From the NCBI RefSeq assembly GCF_900103325.1, contig NZ_FMXM01000008.1:208191-272190 (forward strand): a stretch of DNA of 64,000 bases. The letters run 5' to 3'. Below are positions 8,426 to 21,609 of this stretch, in pieces. The notes under the pieces were generated by a model. It did no database searches. It saw only the letters and a list, made by a program, of their open reading frames with translations, and was not told the origin of the DNA. The position numbers and the translations under genes are program-made. Each line of letters begins with the position of its first letter. The stretch's first letter is position 1. This DNA is from Mesorhizobium qingshengii. GTDB lineage: Bacteria > Pseudomonadota > Alphaproteobacteria > Rhizobiales > Rhizobiaceae.

Positions 8426-8725
8426 TCAGATAACGATCGTCAGGATCAGCCACAGCGCGGCACAGAGCATCATCATTGAAGCCTTGGCGCCGCCAATTTT
8501 CTCGGCGGTCCGCCAGACGGCCGACATCAGGAAGATGCTATAAGGCACCGGCGCGAAATGCACCGCGAGGACGGCCTCGAGCGGCAGATTCAGTGCGAGC
8601 AGAATGAGCGCAGCCACCGACGATGCAATGCTGATCGCCGTGCCAACGAGCACCATGTCGCGCCAGAACAGACGGTCGAGCGGCACCTGGCCAAGCCAGC
8701 GCGAGCGGAAGAAATCCGCTAGCAC
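8426..8725 (-). CDS. Small integral membrane protein of unknown function
   Basis: 99 residues, starting at a GTG with GGGG upstream. Three hydrophobic segments are visible: about residues 24-45 (VLVGTAISIASSVAALILLA), 50-67 and 80-99 (MMMLCAALWLILTIVI at the end). The short N-terminus has positive residues, suggesting it stays in the cytoplasm. No family is recognised. It ends 7 bp after the gene at 8733, so the two are probably cotranscribed. It converges on msrB across the terminator at 8376-8398. Confidence 0.65.
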   Translation of the reverse strand: MLADFFRSRWLGQVPLDRLFWRDMVLVGTAISIASSVAALILLALNLPLEAVLAVHFAPVPYSIFLMSAVWRTAEKIGGAKASMMMLCAALWLILTIVI

Positions 8726-8732
8726 CTGATAT

Positions 8733-9173
8733 CTACCCCTGTCCCAGGACGTCGGTGACGGCGCGCTCGATGCGCGAACATTCCGTCACCAGCCAGTCGG
8801 TCATGGCCGGCCAGTTGTCCTCGGCAAAACAGTTCACCCGCCACATCGAATTGATGCCGAGGCCCTCGCAGCTTTGTTCCGGCCTGAGCTTCAGCCTGTC
8901 CTCGATCGCCGGCTGGAACGGCTTCAACCGCGACCAGGTTTGCGTGGCACCGAACTTCTCGTTGCGGCCGAAGAAAACGCCGACATGGTTCTGCGCCGGC
9001 GCGACATACATGGAAAGGACCAAGGCGAAGTCGGGCATCCCGCGCTGCCAGAACCAGGGTCCGCGCCTCGCCATCAGAGCCCTTTCCTCGGGATGCCGTT
9101 CGTCGAACAGCGTCCAGAAGCCGCGATGGCGGAATTCAGAAGCGCGGCGGGCGCCGAAGTCGAATTCGCTCAT
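8733..9173 (-). CDS. Hypothetical protein
   Basis: 146 residues, soluble, without a signal peptide or membrane segment. It is rich in aromatic residues (GFWTLFDERHPEE, GPWFWQRGMPDF) and ends in a helix (WPAMTDWLVTECSRIERAV). The run NHVGVFFGRNEKFGA gives it a look reminiscent of domains such as DUF4268, but I cannot confirm this. Codon use matches its neighbours and it is spaced tightly before the small membrane protein, so it is very likely a real gene. No function is assigned. Confidence 0.7.
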   Translation of the reverse strand: MSEFDFGARRASEFRHRGFWTLFDERHPEERALMARRGPWFWQRGMPDFALVLSMYVAPAQNHVGVFFGRNEKFGATQTWSRLKPFQPAIEDRLKLRPEQSCEGLGINSMWRVNCFAEDNWPAMTDWLVTECSRIERAVTDVLGQG

Positions 9174-9369
9174 GGTTCGATGCCCGTTCCAGCATCACGC
9201 CCAGGCTGGCTGTTGCCGGCCTTTCAGAGACTGTTTCGAAATTCGCTCTGGCGAGTCATATGGTGGTGGTTTCGAGAACCGGAGCGCAGCGGACTTTCGG
9301 ATCCGTGAGCACCGGAAGCGCAGAAAACGCCGTCAGATGGCCGCCGGAGTAGAATTTCCAGACAGTCTC

Positions 9370-9630
9370 TTACACCATGCCGAGCGCGGCCTTGTACAGA
9401 TCGAGGATGGTTTCCTCCTCCTGGCGCTCGGCCTGATCCTTCTTGCGCAGCCGGATGATGGTGCGCATCGCCTTGGTGTCGAAGCCGGTGCCCTTGGCCT
9501 CGGCGAACACTTCCTTGATGTCGTCGGAAATGGTCTTCTTCTCTTCCTCGAGCCGCTCTATGCGCTCGATGAAGGCACGCAGCTGGCCGGCGGCAACAGT
9601 CTGGCTGGTCTCGGTGATATCGTCGGCCAT
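9370..9630 (-). CDS. gapR: GapR (DUF2312) nucleoid-associated protein
   Basis: 86 residues with the DUF2312 signature: [22 protein letters not shown] (about 12-33), a long helix that makes the coiled coil, followed by [20 protein letters not shown] with the conserved GFD. In Caulobacter the protein encircles overtwisted DNA ahead of replication forks and stimulates topoisomerases. The start at 9630 has GGAG six bases upstream and gives the usual length. It is a single-gene unit between a hypothetical gene and pyruvate carboxylase. Confidence 0.93.
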   Translation of the reverse strand: MADDITETSQTVAAGQLRAFIERIERLEEEKKTISDDIKEVFAEAKGTGFDTKAMRTIIRLRKKDQAERQEEETILDLYKAALGMV

Positions 9631-9790
9631 GTTTTTCTCCACATCGTTTCTACGCCGCGACTCGGAAAGCATGCCGCGGCTGATTTCAGCGGTTCGATGC
9701 CCGACCGGGGGCGGCGGGTCAAGCCGTTATCGACGCGGCATGAAAGGTTGCCGCCAGGTGCGGACAACCCAGGCTCGACAGCCGTTTCTT

Positions 9791-13249
<3,459 letters not shown>

Positions 13250-13342
13250 GGACTGGGCTCCAGCAGCGGAAGGGAAGAGAAATCGGCGCCATGATTAGCG
13301 CGAAAATGCTGCAGTGCAAACAAAATCCACGCGAATTTAAAC

Positions 13343-13370
13343 CGATTTAAATCGAATCTTTGCAGCAAAG
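13343..13370. promoter_or_regulatory. Two palindromes upstream of pyc, candidate operator
   Basis: CGATTTAAATCG (13343-13354) is a perfect 12-bp palindrome. CTTTGC-A-GCAAAG (13358-13370) is a second inverted repeat four bases away. They lie about 95-120 bp upstream of the pyc start in an AT-enriched stretch. The binding protein is unknown. Confidence 0.4.
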
Positions 13371-13488
13371 ACCGTCGCATTCGCGCGGACGCGCAAGAAA
13401 GCGCCGGCATTGCCGTTCAGGCCAAGATCATTTTCCGACTAACGGCCGTCCTCGGCGGCCTGCCGGCGCGTCCCAGGGAAACACTCTC

Positions 13489-13525
13489 AAAAGAAAAATG
13501 CCCGACGCGTTGCGCCGGGCATTTT
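13489..13525 (-). terminator. Terminator after the liv binding-protein gene
   Basis: Arms AAAATGCCCG (13495-13504) and CGGGCATTTT (13516-13525). On the minus strand the stem is followed by TTTTTCTTTT. It lies 23 bp after the binding-protein stop codon. Confidence 0.85.
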
Positions 13526-13547
13526 CCGATTTCAGGCGTTTGTCGGC

Positions 13548-14666
13548 TTATTGTTCGAAGTAGGTGTACTTGCCGTCGTCACCCTTCTTCCAGGTGTAGA
13601 GGACGTAGTCGGGGCGGGTAATGTCGCCCTTCGCATCATAGCCGATGTCGCCGATCGCGGTCTTCCAGGGGCCGCTCGCCTTGATCTCTGCTGCAACCTT
13701 CTGCGCGTCGTCGGCCGAGCCGACCTTAGCGGCGGCGGCGGCGACGATCTGCATGGCGGCGTAGGAGTAGAGCGTATAGGCTTCAGGCTCGAAACCGGCG
13801 GCACGGAACTTCTCGACGAGTTCCTTGGCGTTCGGGTTCTTGCGCGGATCGGGAGCGAACGTCATCAGCGTGCCGTTGACGGCGTCACCGGCGATCGAGG
13901 CCAGCTCGTTCGACACGATGCCGTCGCCCGACATGAACTGGGCCTTGAGGCCCTGGTCCGCGAGCTGGCGCATGATCAGGCCGGCTTCCGTATGCAGGCC
14001 ACCGTAGTAGACGACGCTGACGCCGGCTTCCTTCATCTTGGCGATGAGAGCCGAGAAGTCCTTGTCGCCGACATTGATGCCTTCATACATGGCTTCGGTG
14101 ACGCCGTCGGCGTTGAGCGCCTTCTTGGTTTCGTCGGCGAGACCCTGGCCATAAGGCGTCTTGTCGTGGACGACGGCGATCTTGGCGTCCTTGAAGTTCT
14201 TGGCGAGATAGTCGCCGGCAACCTTGCCCTGCTGGTCGTCGCGTCCGCAGGTGCGGAACGTGTTCCACAGGCCGCGCTCGGTCAGTTGCGGGTTGGTCGC
14301 CGAAGGCGTGATGACGAGAATGCCGTTCTCGGCATAGACATCCGACGCCGGAATGGTGACGCCCGAGTTGAAGTGGCCGATGACATACTTGACGCCGTCG
14401 GCGACGAACTTGTTGGCGACCGAGATGCCCTGCTTCGGATCCGAGACGTCGTCACCGACTTCGAGCTTGATCTGCTGGCCGTTGATGCCGCCCGCCGCGT
14501 TGATGTCGGCGGCAGCCTGCTCGGCGCCCTTCTGCAGCTGCGCGCCGAAGGCTGCGTTCGGGCCGGTGATCGGACCGGCAACGCCGATCAGAATGTCAGC
14601 CCACGCGCTGCCGCTGAACGCGACAAGCGCGGTCAGTGCGACGGCGGACAAGAGTGACTTTTTCAT
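13548..14666 (-). CDS. Branched-chain amino-acid ABC transporter, periplasmic binding protein (LivK/LivJ type)
   Basis: 372 residues. A clear signal peptide ([23 protein letters not shown]) is cleaved after about residue 23. The mature protein begins [20 protein letters not shown], typical of Leu/Ile/Val-binding proteins (Peripla_BP type I), with two lobes and [17 protein letters not shown] at the ligand cleft. It captures amino acids in the periplasm for the LivHMGF complex encoded upstream on the same strand. GGGAGC precedes the ATG. A 137-bp gap separates it from the small membrane gene before it, so it may have its own promoter. Substrate range is inferred from family only. Confidence 0.93.
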   Translation of the reverse strand: MKKSLLSAVALTALVAFSGSAWADILIGVAGPITGPNAAFGAQLQKGAEQAAADINAAGGINGQQIKLEVGDDVSDPKQGISVANKFVADGVKYVIGHFNSGVTIPASDVYAENGILVITPSATNPQLTERGLWNTFRTCGRDDQQGKVAGDYLAKNFKDAKIAVVHDKTPYGQGLADETKKALNADGVTEAMYEGINVGDKDFSALIAKMKEAGVSVVYYGGLHTEAGLIMRQLADQGLKAQFMSGDGIVSNELASIAGDAVNGTLMTFAPDPRKNPNAKELVEKFRAAGFEPEAYTLYSYAAMQIVAAAAAKVGSADDAQKVAAEIKASGPWKTAIGDIGYDAKGDITRPDYVLYTWKKGDDGKYTYFEQ

Positions 14667-14803
14667 ATAAACGCTCCCATTTACGGAGTGGGCGTGGATG
14701 ATACTTTCATGCGATGCCCACCCTTATCGCAGAAAGCACAGTTTGCCGATTTTCAGGCACTTGTCACGCCGATTCATCCCCGAAACGGCGTTAATCATGA
14801 ACG

Positions 14804-15151
14804 TTAGCCTTTCGGCTTCCAGCTCAAAAGCGATGCTCTTTCATAGAGCCAATTATACTGCGTAACCATCTGGTTGGTGCGCGTGTATTGATAGCCGATG
14901 AACCCAAGTATCATCAGCACGATGGTGTCGACGATGTAGTAATGCAGCGAGAACATCGTGCCGCCGAACAGCGCGTGATGGATGAAGCGTATGCCGATGC
15001 CGAGGCCCAGCATATAGGCGAACAGTTGCAGGAAGCTGCGCCATGTCTGGGCGCTGGCCTTGCCCGTCATCCACGCCGCCCAGCCGCCAAGCAGACAGGT
15101 GACGAAAAAGAACTGCCAGATCGAGGGTTCCTCGTAGAGAATGCCCTGCAT
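14804..15151 (-). CDS. Small membrane protein in the liv operon (DUF6867-like)
   Basis: 115 residues with three or four hydrophobic segments: around residues 12-28 (WQFFFVTCLLGGWAAW), 40-55 (LQLFAYMLGLGIGIRF) and 70-87 (YYIVDTIVLMILGFIG). AGGAG lies 9 bp before the ATG. A protein of this type lies between livF and the binding-protein gene in several Rhizobiales and, as I recall, is catalogued as DUF6867; I am not certain of the number. It starts 18 bp after the livF stop, so it is cotranscribed. A role as an accessory transporter subunit is only suggested by position. Confidence 0.75.
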   Translation of the reverse strand: MQGILYEEPSIWQFFFVTCLLGGWAAWMTGKASAQTWRSFLQLFAYMLGLGIGIRFIHHALFGGTMFSLHYYIVDTIVLMILGFIGYQYTRTNQMVTQYNWLYERASLLSWKPKG

Positions 15152-15169
15152 GATTGATGTCTCCTAGGC

Positions 15170-15898
15170 TCAGTGATGGCCGCCTTCGAGATAGGCGGCG
15201 CGCACTTCCGGATTGGCGAGCAGTTCCTTGCCGGTGCCGCTCATCGTCACGTTGCCGTTGACCATGACATAGGCGCGCGTGGCGAGCTTGAGCGCGCCGA
15301 AGGCGTTCTGCTCGACCAGGAACACAGTCAGACCCTGCGTGCGGTTCAGTTCGCGGATGGCATCGAAGATCTGCTTGACGATCAGTGGCGCCAGACCCAG
15401 CGACGGTTCGTCGAGCAAAAGCAGCTTCGGCCGTGCCATCAGCGCGCGTCCGATCGACAGCATCTGCTGCTCGCCACCGGACAGCGTGCCGCCGCGCTGA
15501 GCGATGCGCTCCTTGAGCCGTGGAAACAGCGTGAACACCTTCTCGACGTCCTCGTCATAGTGCTTGAGGTTGTCGAGGCTGGCACCCATCTGGAGGTTTT
15601 CCATCACCGTCATGCGCGGGAAGATGCGCCGGCCCTCGGGTGACTGGGCGATGCGCATGCGCGCGATCTCGTGCGTCGGCATCTGGGTGATGTCGGTGCC
15701 GGCGAAGGTGATTGTGCCCGCGCGAGCGCGTGGGGCGCCAAAGATGGTCATCATCAGCGTCGACTTGCCGGCGCCGTTGGCACCGATCAGCGCGACGATC
15801 TCGCCTTCGTTGACGGTGACGTCGACGCCGTTCAGCGCCCGTATGTTGCCGTAAAAGGTCTGGACGCCCTTGATATCGAGCAATGTTGGGCCGGCCAT
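15170..15898 (-). CDS. livF: Branched-chain amino-acid ABC transporter ATP-binding protein LivF
   Basis: 242 residues, the normal LivF length. Walker A is GANGAGKST (about 38-46), the signature is LSGGEQQMLSIGRA, Walker B is KLLLLDEPSLGLAPL, and the switch histidine is replaced by VEQNAFGAL, as is usual in LivF (EQ-N). It couples ATP hydrolysis in the cytoplasm to import by LivH/LivM. Its ATG overlaps the livG stop by one base (TAATG on the minus strand), so translation is coupled. Confidence 0.96.
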   Translation of the reverse strand: MAGPTLLDIKGVQTFYGNIRALNGVDVTVNEGEIVALIGANGAGKSTLMMTIFGAPRARAGTITFAGTDITQMPTHEIARMRIAQSPEGRRIFPRMTVMENLQMGASLDNLKHYDEDVEKVFTLFPRLKERIAQRGGTLSGGEQQMLSIGRALMARPKLLLLDEPSLGLAPLIVKQIFDAIRELNRTQGLTVFLVEQNAFGALKLATRAYVMVNGNVTMSGTGKELLANPEVRAAYLEGGHH

Positions 15899-17439
15899 TA
15901 TTTGCGTCCTCCGCGCTTGCCCGCGACAGGCTTGGCCGCGGCCTTTCCGGAAGCCGCGCCAGCGGTCTCCCCGGAAGCTGCATTGGCAGTCTTTCCCGAA
16001 GCATGGCTGGTCGCCGCCTTGCCGGCATCGACGCGGCGCGAGAATTCCGTGCCCTTGCCCTGGCTGAGAAGCTTGGCCTGCTTGACCCATTCCTCACGTG
16101 CAATGCGCCCGTCAAAGGCGAGATAGGCTTCAGCGGCCTCGACATCGGCCTTCTTCCAGGCGCCGATCTGGTCGAAGTGGAAAATGCCGTGTTCGTTGAG
16201 CTTCTTCTCGTTGACCGTGCCGATGCCCTTGATGCGGGTCAGATTGTCGGCCTTGCCCGCCCGAGGGGCAGCCAGGCGGTTCGAAATGCCTTCGGCCTGC
16301 GCCGCGGGCGCCTTGGCGGCCGCTTTCTTCGCCGCCGGCTTTGCCGCAGCCGGTTTTGCCGGCGAAGCGGACTTTGCAGCAGCGGGTCTGGTGGCAACGC
16401 TCGCCGCGCGCGCATCGATCTGCGCCGCCTTGGAAGCGCCCTTCGACACCGTGACGCGCTCGCCCTCGCTGTGGCCGATCGTGTCGCTCACCGGTCCGGC
16501 GAGATATGAAGCCGAGGTGCCGGGGCCGTGCGCGGAGTCGGGACCGGTATCCAGCTGTTCGATGACGTCTTCGTCGCCGACCTCGGTCAGCACCGTCTCG
16601 ACCTCCTCGTCGTCGACACCGAGATAGGCGGCGATGACGCGCGGATCGGTGCGCACCGATTGCGGACTGCCGTCGGAGATCTTGCGGCCATATTCGAGCA
16701 CCACGACATGGTCGGAGATTTGCATGACAACCGACATGTCGTGCTCGATCAGCAAGATCGAGGTGCCGGTGTTGTTCTTGATGTCCATCAGCAGCTCGTT
16801 GAGTGCTGCCGATTCCTTCGGGTTGAGACCGGCGGCCGGCTCGTCGAGGCAGAGAAGTTCTGGCCCGGTGCACATGGCACGCGCAATCTCCAGGCGCCGC
16901 TGCGCGCCATAGGGCAGGTCGCCGGCCGGATCGTCGGCCCGATCGACGAGATTGGCCTTCTCCAGCCAATGCCTGGCCAGATCGATCGATTCGGCAGATG
17001 CCTTGCGGTAGCTCGGGAAGCCGAACAGGCCGAGCAGCGTATAGCCCGACGCCTTCATCAGCTTGTTATGCTGGGCGACCAGCAGGTTCTCGAGCAGCGT
17101 CATGCCCGAGAACAGGCGGATGTTCTGGAAGGTGCGCGCCACCTTGGCGCGCGCTGGAATCTCATGGTTTGGCAAACGTTCGAGCATGAAGCTCGAACCA
17201 TCGGCCCGGTTGAGCGTGATCATGCCTTCCGACGGTTTGTAGAAGCCGGTGATACAGTTGAACACCGTGGTCTTGCCGGCGCCGTTCGGGCCGATCAAGG
17301 CGGTGATCTCGCCGCGTCGGGCCTGGAAGGACAGGTCGCCGATGGCGACCAGGCCACCGAACTTCATCGACAGATGCTCGACCTGCAGGATGGCTTCGTT
17401 CATGCCCGGGTTGGCCTTCTGAATCGGGTTCGTATTCAT
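15898..17439 (-). CDS. livG: LivG-type ABC ATPase with a long C-terminal helix-hairpin-helix-like extension
   Basis: 513 residues, about twice the usual LivG. Residues 17-275 are a normal LivG ATPase: Walker [10 protein letters not shown] (50-58), signature [12 protein letters not shown], Walker [23 protein letters not shown]. Then comes an acidic stretch (275-300), an Ala/Lys/Pro-rich linker (about 335-395) and a compact domain (398-460) with [32 protein letters not shown] and [16 protein letters not shown] second low-complexity Ala/Gly tail follows (470-513). The compact domain matches the C-terminal domain of L21 in this window and resembles the extension known on rhizobial NuoE. The gene overlaps livM and livF by one base each. 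Confidence 0.92.
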   Translation of the reverse strand: MNTNPIQKANPGMNEAILQVEHLSMKFGGLVAIGDLSFQARRGEITALIGPNGAGKTTVFNCITGFYKPSEGMITLNRADGSSFMLERLPNHEIPARAKVARTFQNIRLFSGMTLLENLLVAQHNKLMKASGYTLLGLFGFPSYRKASAESIDLARHWLEKANLVDRADDPAGDLPYGAQRRLEIARAMCTGPELLCLDEPAAGLNPKESAALNELLMDIKNNTGTSILLIEHDMSVVMQISDHVVVLEYGRKISDGSPQSVRTDPRVIAAYLGVDDEEVETVLTEVGDEDVIEQLDTGPDSAHGPGTSASYLAGPVSDTIGHSEGERVTVSKGASKAAQIDARAASVATRPAAAKSASPAKPAAAKPAAKKAAAKAPAAQAEGISNRLAAPRAGKADNLTRIKGIGTVNEKKLNEHGIFHFDQIGAWKKADVEAAEAYLAFDGRIAREEWVKQAKLLSQGKGTEFSRRVDAGKAATSHASGKTANAASGETAGAASGKAAAKPVAGKRGGRK

Positions 17440-18833
17440 CAGCCGTGTCCCTCCTTGGTGAAGGAGCCCGAGACGGCCCTTCGCTCCTTGAGGAAGGCTG
17501 TCGGCTCGCGGCTGCCGACGAAGCCACGCGGCTTCCACAGCATGACCACGACCATGGCTATGCCGAACAACAGCATGCGATAAAGCTCCGGGGTGAAATC
17601 AGGGCCGAAGATCGCCTTGAGGAAGTCCAGCTCGCGCAGGATTTCGGTGCCACCGATCATCACCAGCGCCGCAACGGCGATGCCGCCCAGCGAGCCCATG
17701 CCGCCCAGCACGACGATGGCAAGGATGATCGCCGATTCCAGGAAGACGAAGGATTCCGGGCTGACGAAACCTTGCCGTGCGGCAAAGAACGAACCGGCAA
17801 AGCCGCCAAACATGGCGCCGGTGGCAAAGGCGGTCAGCTTGGTGGTGGTGGTGTTGATGCCGAGCGAGCGGCAGGCGATCTCGTCCTCGCGCAGGGCCTC
17901 CCAGGCGCGCCCGACCGGCAGGCGACGCAGCCTGATGGTGACGAACGCGGTGAGGAAGCAGAGCCCCAGGATCAGGTAATAGAGGAAGATCTTGTAGTAG
18001 GCGCCCGACTGGGCGATGCCGAGCACTTTGGCGATGTAGTTCGGGTCCGAGACGTTGAACGACATCAGGCCGAAGAAGGTGACCTTGGGGATGCCGGAAA
18101 TGCCGGCCGAGCCGTTGGTCACTTCGCGCCAGTTGATCAGCACCAGGCGGATGATCTCGCCGAAGGCCAGTGTGACGATCGCCAGATAGTCACCGCGCAG
18201 GCGCAGCACCGGAAAGCCGAGCATCACGCCCCAGAACGCCGCCATCATGCCGGCGGCCGGCAGCAGGATCCAGAACGACAGTCCGAAATGCGTGCCGAGC
18301 AGCGCATAGGCGTAGGCGCCGACCGCGTAGAACGCGACGTAGCCGAGGTCGAGCAGGCCGGCGAGGCCGATGACGATGTTCAGGCCCCAGGCCAGCATCA
18401 CGTAGATCAGGATCTGGATGCCGAAATTATCGACCCACTTCAACGAGCCTTGAAAGCCGACCAGCAGAACGATCACGATCGGATACACCAGAAGCACGGC
18501 GACGCCGATCTTGTTGAAGTTCCGGCGCAGGAAGCCGGGCGCCGTCACGGCGGCGGCGGGAGCCTGAGCCTTTTCCGCCTTCGCCCGCTCCATCGCCGGC
18601 TGCGCGAAGCCGACATAGAGGAAGCGGCCGACGGCGGTGAGGATGACCACCGCGGCAAGTAGGCCCCAGCGCTGCACCAGGATCAGCTCGTTCGAAATGT
18701 TCTGATCGGTCTTCAGGCCGATGAACAGCACGAACAGGCCAAGCGAAATGGCGCCGGCATAGAACGCCTCGCGAAGGGCGCGTTGAATGGGCGTGGCGAC
18801 GACGTCGCGCTCCGGAGTAACGGTAACCGCCAT
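17439..18833 (-). CDS. livM: Branched-chain amino-acid ABC transporter permease LivM
   Basis: 464 residues. About 100 residues with two or three extra hydrophobic segments precede the LivM core, which starts near [29 protein letters not shown], the family's signature. Around 10 membrane helices are visible in all, and EAxxxxD-type coupling sequence appears at [19 protein letters not shown]. With LivH it forms the inner-membrane channel. It overlaps livG by one base (TGATG) and follows livH by 4 bp, showing tight coupling. The extra N-terminal membrane segments are common in alphaproteobacterial LivM. Confidence 0.95.
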   Translation of the reverse strand: MAVTVTPERDVVATPIQRALREAFYAGAISLGLFVLFIGLKTDQNISNELILVQRWGLLAAVVILTAVGRFLYVGFAQPAMERAKAEKAQAPAAAVTAPGFLRRNFNKIGVAVLLVYPIVIVLLVGFQGSLKWVDNFGIQILIYVMLAWGLNIVIGLAGLLDLGYVAFYAVGAYAYALLGTHFGLSFWILLPAAGMMAAFWGVMLGFPVLRLRGDYLAIVTLAFGEIIRLVLINWREVTNGSAGISGIPKVTFFGLMSFNVSDPNYIAKVLGIAQSGAYYKIFLYYLILGLCFLTAFVTIRLRRLPVGRAWEALREDEIACRSLGINTTTTKLTAFATGAMFGGFAGSFFAARQGFVSPESFVFLESAIILAIVVLGGMGSLGGIAVAALVMIGGTEILRELDFLKAIFGPDFTPELYRMLLFGIAMVVVMLWKPRGFVGSREPTAFLKERRAVSGSFTKEGHG

Positions 18834-18837
18834 GATC

Positions 18838-19740
18838 TCAGACCTTTTCGACTTCTGGCCGGCCCAGAATGCCGGAAGGCAGGAAGATCAGCACGATCGC
18901 CAGGATGGAGAAGGCGGCGACGTCCTTGTAGTCGATCGAGAAATAGGCCGACCACATGCTCTCGATGAAGCCGATCAGGAGCCCGCCGAGCACGGCGCCC
19001 GGCAGCGAACCGATGCCGCCGAGAACGGCCGCGGTGAACGCTTTGACACCCGGCGTGAAGCCGTCGGAAAACACCACCACGCCGTAGTACATCAGGAACA
19101 GCGTGCCGGCCACGGCGGCCAGCGCGGCGCCCATGATGAAGGTGATCGAGATGGTGCGGTCGACGTCGATGCCGAGCAACGCCGCCATCTTGCGGTCCTG
19201 TTCACAGGCGCGCTGCGCTCGACCGAGCGCGGTCTTGTTGACCAGGTACCAGAAGATCGCCAGCAGGATCGCGGTGACCACGACGATGATGATCTGCTTC
19301 AGCGACACGCTGACGCCAGCGATGTCGTAGACCTTGGACACCATCGGCGGGACCGGCTTGTTGCGCGGGCCCTGCGTCACCTGGACGAAGTTGGACAGCG
19401 CGATCGACATGCCGATGGCGGTGATCAGCGGCGCCAGCCGGAACGACCCGCGCAGCGGCCGGTACGCCACCTTCTCGATCGTCCAGTTGTAGAGGCTGGT
19501 GAGCAGCATCGCGACGACCATCATGATCAGCAGCGCGACGACGATCGGCACCGAATAGAACAACGCGCCGAGGACGAGGAAAACGATGAGGGCGGTGAAG
19601 GCGCCGACCATGAAGATATCGCCATGGGCGAAATTGATCATGCCGATGATGCCGTAGACCATCGTGTAGCCGATTGCGATCAGCCCATAGATCGATCCCA
19701 GCGTCAGCCCATTGATAAGCTGCTGGACAAAGTACTGCAT
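18838..19740 (-). CDS. livH: Branched-chain amino-acid ABC transporter permease LivH
   Basis: 300 residues with about eight hydrophobic helices. The start at 19740 gives [22 protein letters not shown], the canonical LivH beginning; a longer in-frame ORF upstream is not conserved-looking. [13 protein letters not shown] and the coupling loop [16 protein letters not shown] are family signatures. It is the first gene of the livH-livM-livG-livF-(membrane protein)-binding protein set, so the promoter should lie within 19741-20076. Confidence 0.95.
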   Translation of the reverse strand: MQYFVQQLINGLTLGSIYGLIAIGYTMVYGIIGMINFAHGDIFMVGAFTALIVFLVLGALFYSVPIVVALLIMMVVAMLLTSLYNWTIEKVAYRPLRGSFRLAPLITAIGMSIALSNFVQVTQGPRNKPVPPMVSKVYDIAGVSVSLKQIIIVVVTAILLAIFWYLVNKTALGRAQRACEQDRKMAALLGIDVDRTISITFIMGAALAAVAGTLFLMYYGVVVFSDGFTPGVKAFTAAVLGGIGSLPGAVLGGLLIGFIESMWSAYFSIDYKDVAAFSILAIVLIFLPSGILGRPEVEKV

Positions 19741-20185
19741 GTGTACATGGCTCCCCTGGAATGTCGCCCATGCAGACGCATTCCTTTTCGTATTTCCCCT
19801 AGTCGTAAAGTTTCGAGCCCGGATTGCAACGTGATTTTTCAACCGTCATGCGTGTTTTGGCGGCACGCCATCCGATTGCCCTTTTTTCCCATCCGGCTCC
19901 TGGACTATCGCGGACCCTAGCATTGGCATAACGCAATGTCTTTGACGATTCGACCGCATCATGCGCTCCGTTTCGAAGAAATCGCCGTCAAAATTAGGTG
20001 ATGAGAGGAATCGTTGCGTTCCTGACACGATCCGTTTTTTCGCTGCACTGCTTTCCGCAGGGTCAGGATTCCCTTTACTTGACCACAAAACCGTGCGCGA
20101 ACGGATCGCGGTCGTCGATGAAGATGGTGTTCAATCCGGTCATCCGCGCCCAGCCGCCGATCGAGGGGACGATGACTCCTCCGGC
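19741..20185. other. Intergenic region between livH and ectC
   Basis: 445 bp without a supportable gene. It should hold the livH promoter on the minus strand, although no clear -35/-10 pair was found. Its upper part contains the 98-bp remnant of a 4-hydroxyproline epimerase 3' end (20077-20174), whose edge lies 11 bp from the ectC stop. Short ORFs here lack ribosome-binding sites and normal codon use. Confidence 0.7.
20077..20174 (-). pseudogene. 3'-end fragment of a 4-hydroxyproline epimerase gene
   Basis: 98 bp that match the last 98 bp of the intact epimerase gene (21612-21709) without gaps, differing at three bases (20093, 20168, 20170). Read on the minus strand it still encodes the epimerase C-terminus from I-V-P-S-I-G-G to the end. 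One change is silent (His CAC/CAT) and the other two together change Ile to Val. It has no start and begins 11 bp after the ectC stop. It looks like the scar left when the ectC-lysR segment entered beside the epimerase gene. Confidence 0.85.
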
Positions 20186-20572
20186 TCAGTAGGCAGACCC
20201 GCCATTCTCGCTCAGGACATGCCGCTCGGTGCCATTAAGGGGAGGGTTGAATACGCTGACTAGGATCATATCGCCGGCAGCGTCGGCACGCAGATAGTGA
20301 TCGTCATGTTCATTGAGCACATAGATCGTGCCCGGTTCGATACGATGCACTTCACCGGACATGTCTTCGACTTCACCGGAGCCGGCGACGCAGTAGCAGG
20401 CCTCCAAATGCCGCCGATAGTGGAGACGTGATTCGCTGCCTGCCCGCACGACGGTATGACAGACAGTAAACCCCATGCCGTCCTTTTGTGTCAGCAGGCG
20501 ATGGCTGGTGCCATTGCCCCAATCAACGAAGAAGTCAGATTTTTCTACATCAACCAATTGTCTTGTAAACAT
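20186..20572 (-). CDS. ectC: Ectoine synthase (EctC), orphan
   Basis: 128 residues, the standard EctC length, when started at 20572 (GGGAGAG just upstream). It is a small cupin with the EctC pattern: [44 protein letters not shown] and [10 protein letters not shown]. The metal ligands expected by analogy are E57, Y84 and H92. EctC cyclises N-gamma-acetyl-diaminobutyrate to the compatible solute ectoine. No ectA or ectB is present in the window, so it may use precursor made elsewhere or act on a related substrate. It is flanked by a duplicated epimerase 3' end, suggesting acquisition. Confidence 0.88.
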   Translation of the reverse strand: MFTRQLVDVEKSDFFVDWGNGTSHRLLTQKDGMGFTVCHTVVRAGSESRLHYRRHLEACYCVAGSGEVEDMSGEVHRIEPGTIYVLNEHDDHYLRADAAGDMILVSVFNPPLNGTERHVLSENGGSAY

Positions 20573-20682
20573 GATCTCTCCCGCTGCGGCCATGGATCTG
20601 GAGTGCTGAATGCCCCCAGGATCGGGCTGCAGGAGTGCCGCAACGCATGCAGGCTTTCAAATGATTGCTTCTCACCTGATAT

Positions 20683-20698
20683 GTTAGTAAATTTTACA
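20683..20698. promoter_or_regulatory. Candidate LysR-type binding site upstream of the LysR gene
   Basis: An AT-rich dyad, GTAAA-T-TTTAC (20687-20697), sits directly upstream of the LysR ATG at 20700 in the 127-bp gap shared with ectC. Such dyads are typical LysR targets. Binding is inferred only. Confidence 0.35.
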
Positions 20699-20699
20699 C

Positions 20700-21599
20700 A
20701 TGGAATATGTCCCGCTCAACGCCGTCCGTGCTTTCGAGGCCGCTGCGCGCCATTTGAGTTTCTCCGCTGCCGGCGAGGAACTTCATGTCACGCACCCGGC
20801 GATCAGCCACCAGATAAGGCGGCTGGAGGAGTGGCTGGGCGTGTCCCTCTTCCACCGGGATGCGCGCAAGGTACGACTGACGGATGCCGGGATGATCCTT
20901 CAGGCAACGGCGAGCGGGGCACTTGCCGAACTCGGCGCCACGTGCCGGCGCATTCGGCGTAATGCAGCTGTGGCGACCGTGTCCGTGGGGTGCATACCTT
21001 CCATTGCCAGCCGCTGGCTCGTGCCCCGCCTGCCGGACTTCAGTGCCAGCCATCCCGATATCGGCATGCGGGTCGCTTACGCCCGGGCAGAGGAGAGGCT
21101 CGGCGATGGTGAGAGCGATGTGCTGATCACGCTTGGAGCCGATCCGACGCCCGGCGTTACCAGTCTCAAGCTCTTTTCTCGCCTGAACCGGCCGGTGTGC
21201 AGCCCCCAGTACTTCGCCGGCAACGACTATCTGCGAACACCTGCCGGGATCGCTGGCGCGGACCTGCTGCATGACGAGAACCGCGAAGGCTGGCGGGAGT
21301 GGTTCTCCGAGGCCGGACTACCCAATTTCGATGTAGGCAACGGACCCGTCTTCGCCGACTTCAACATTCTTGCAACGGCGGTCATCGCCGGTCACGGTGT
21401 GGCGCTTTGTCCAGTCGACGTTTTTCGTGACGAGTTGAAGCGCGGCGACCTGATCGTCTTGTCGCAGGTCGCAACCAACCGCGACAAGGGCTACTTCCTG
21501 ACGATGTCGGTGGACGCCTCGCCCGCCGCGCTTACCTTCGCCGAATGGTTCCGCCAGGCGGTCTCGGTCGATGCCGGGACAGACGATCAGCAGGTCTGA
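20700..21599 (+). CDS. LysR-family transcriptional regulator (GcvA-like)
   Basis: 299 residues. The N-terminal winged helix reads LNAVRAFEAAARHLSFSAAGEELHVTHPAISHQIRRLEEWLGV (about 6-48), which is the GcvA/AmpR-like variant, followed by the substrate domain from about residue 90. It is divergent from ectC with a 127-bp shared promoter region and both lie between copies of the epimerase 3' end. It probably controls ectC. The inducer is unknown. Its stop is 10 bp before the convergent epimerase gene. Confidence 0.9.
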   Translation: MEYVPLNAVRAFEAAARHLSFSAAGEELHVTHPAISHQIRRLEEWLGVSLFHRDARKVRLTDAGMILQATASGALAELGATCRRIRRNAAVATVSVGCIPSIASRWLVPRLPDFSASHPDIGMRVAYARAEERLGDGESDVLITLGADPTPGVTSLKLFSRLNRPVCSPQYFAGNDYLRTPAGIAGADLLHDENREGWREWFSEAGLPNFDVGNGPVFADFNILATAVIAGHGVALCPVDVFRDELKRGDLIVLSQVATNRDKGYFLTMSVDASPAALTFAEWFRQAVSVDAGTDDQQV

Positions 21600-21609
21600 A
21601 CGTGCGGTA

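Noticed and set aside
19846..20088. 80-residue minus-strand ORF between livH and ectC
   Set aside because: No ribosome-binding site or conserved pattern; it runs into the epimerase remnant out of frame.
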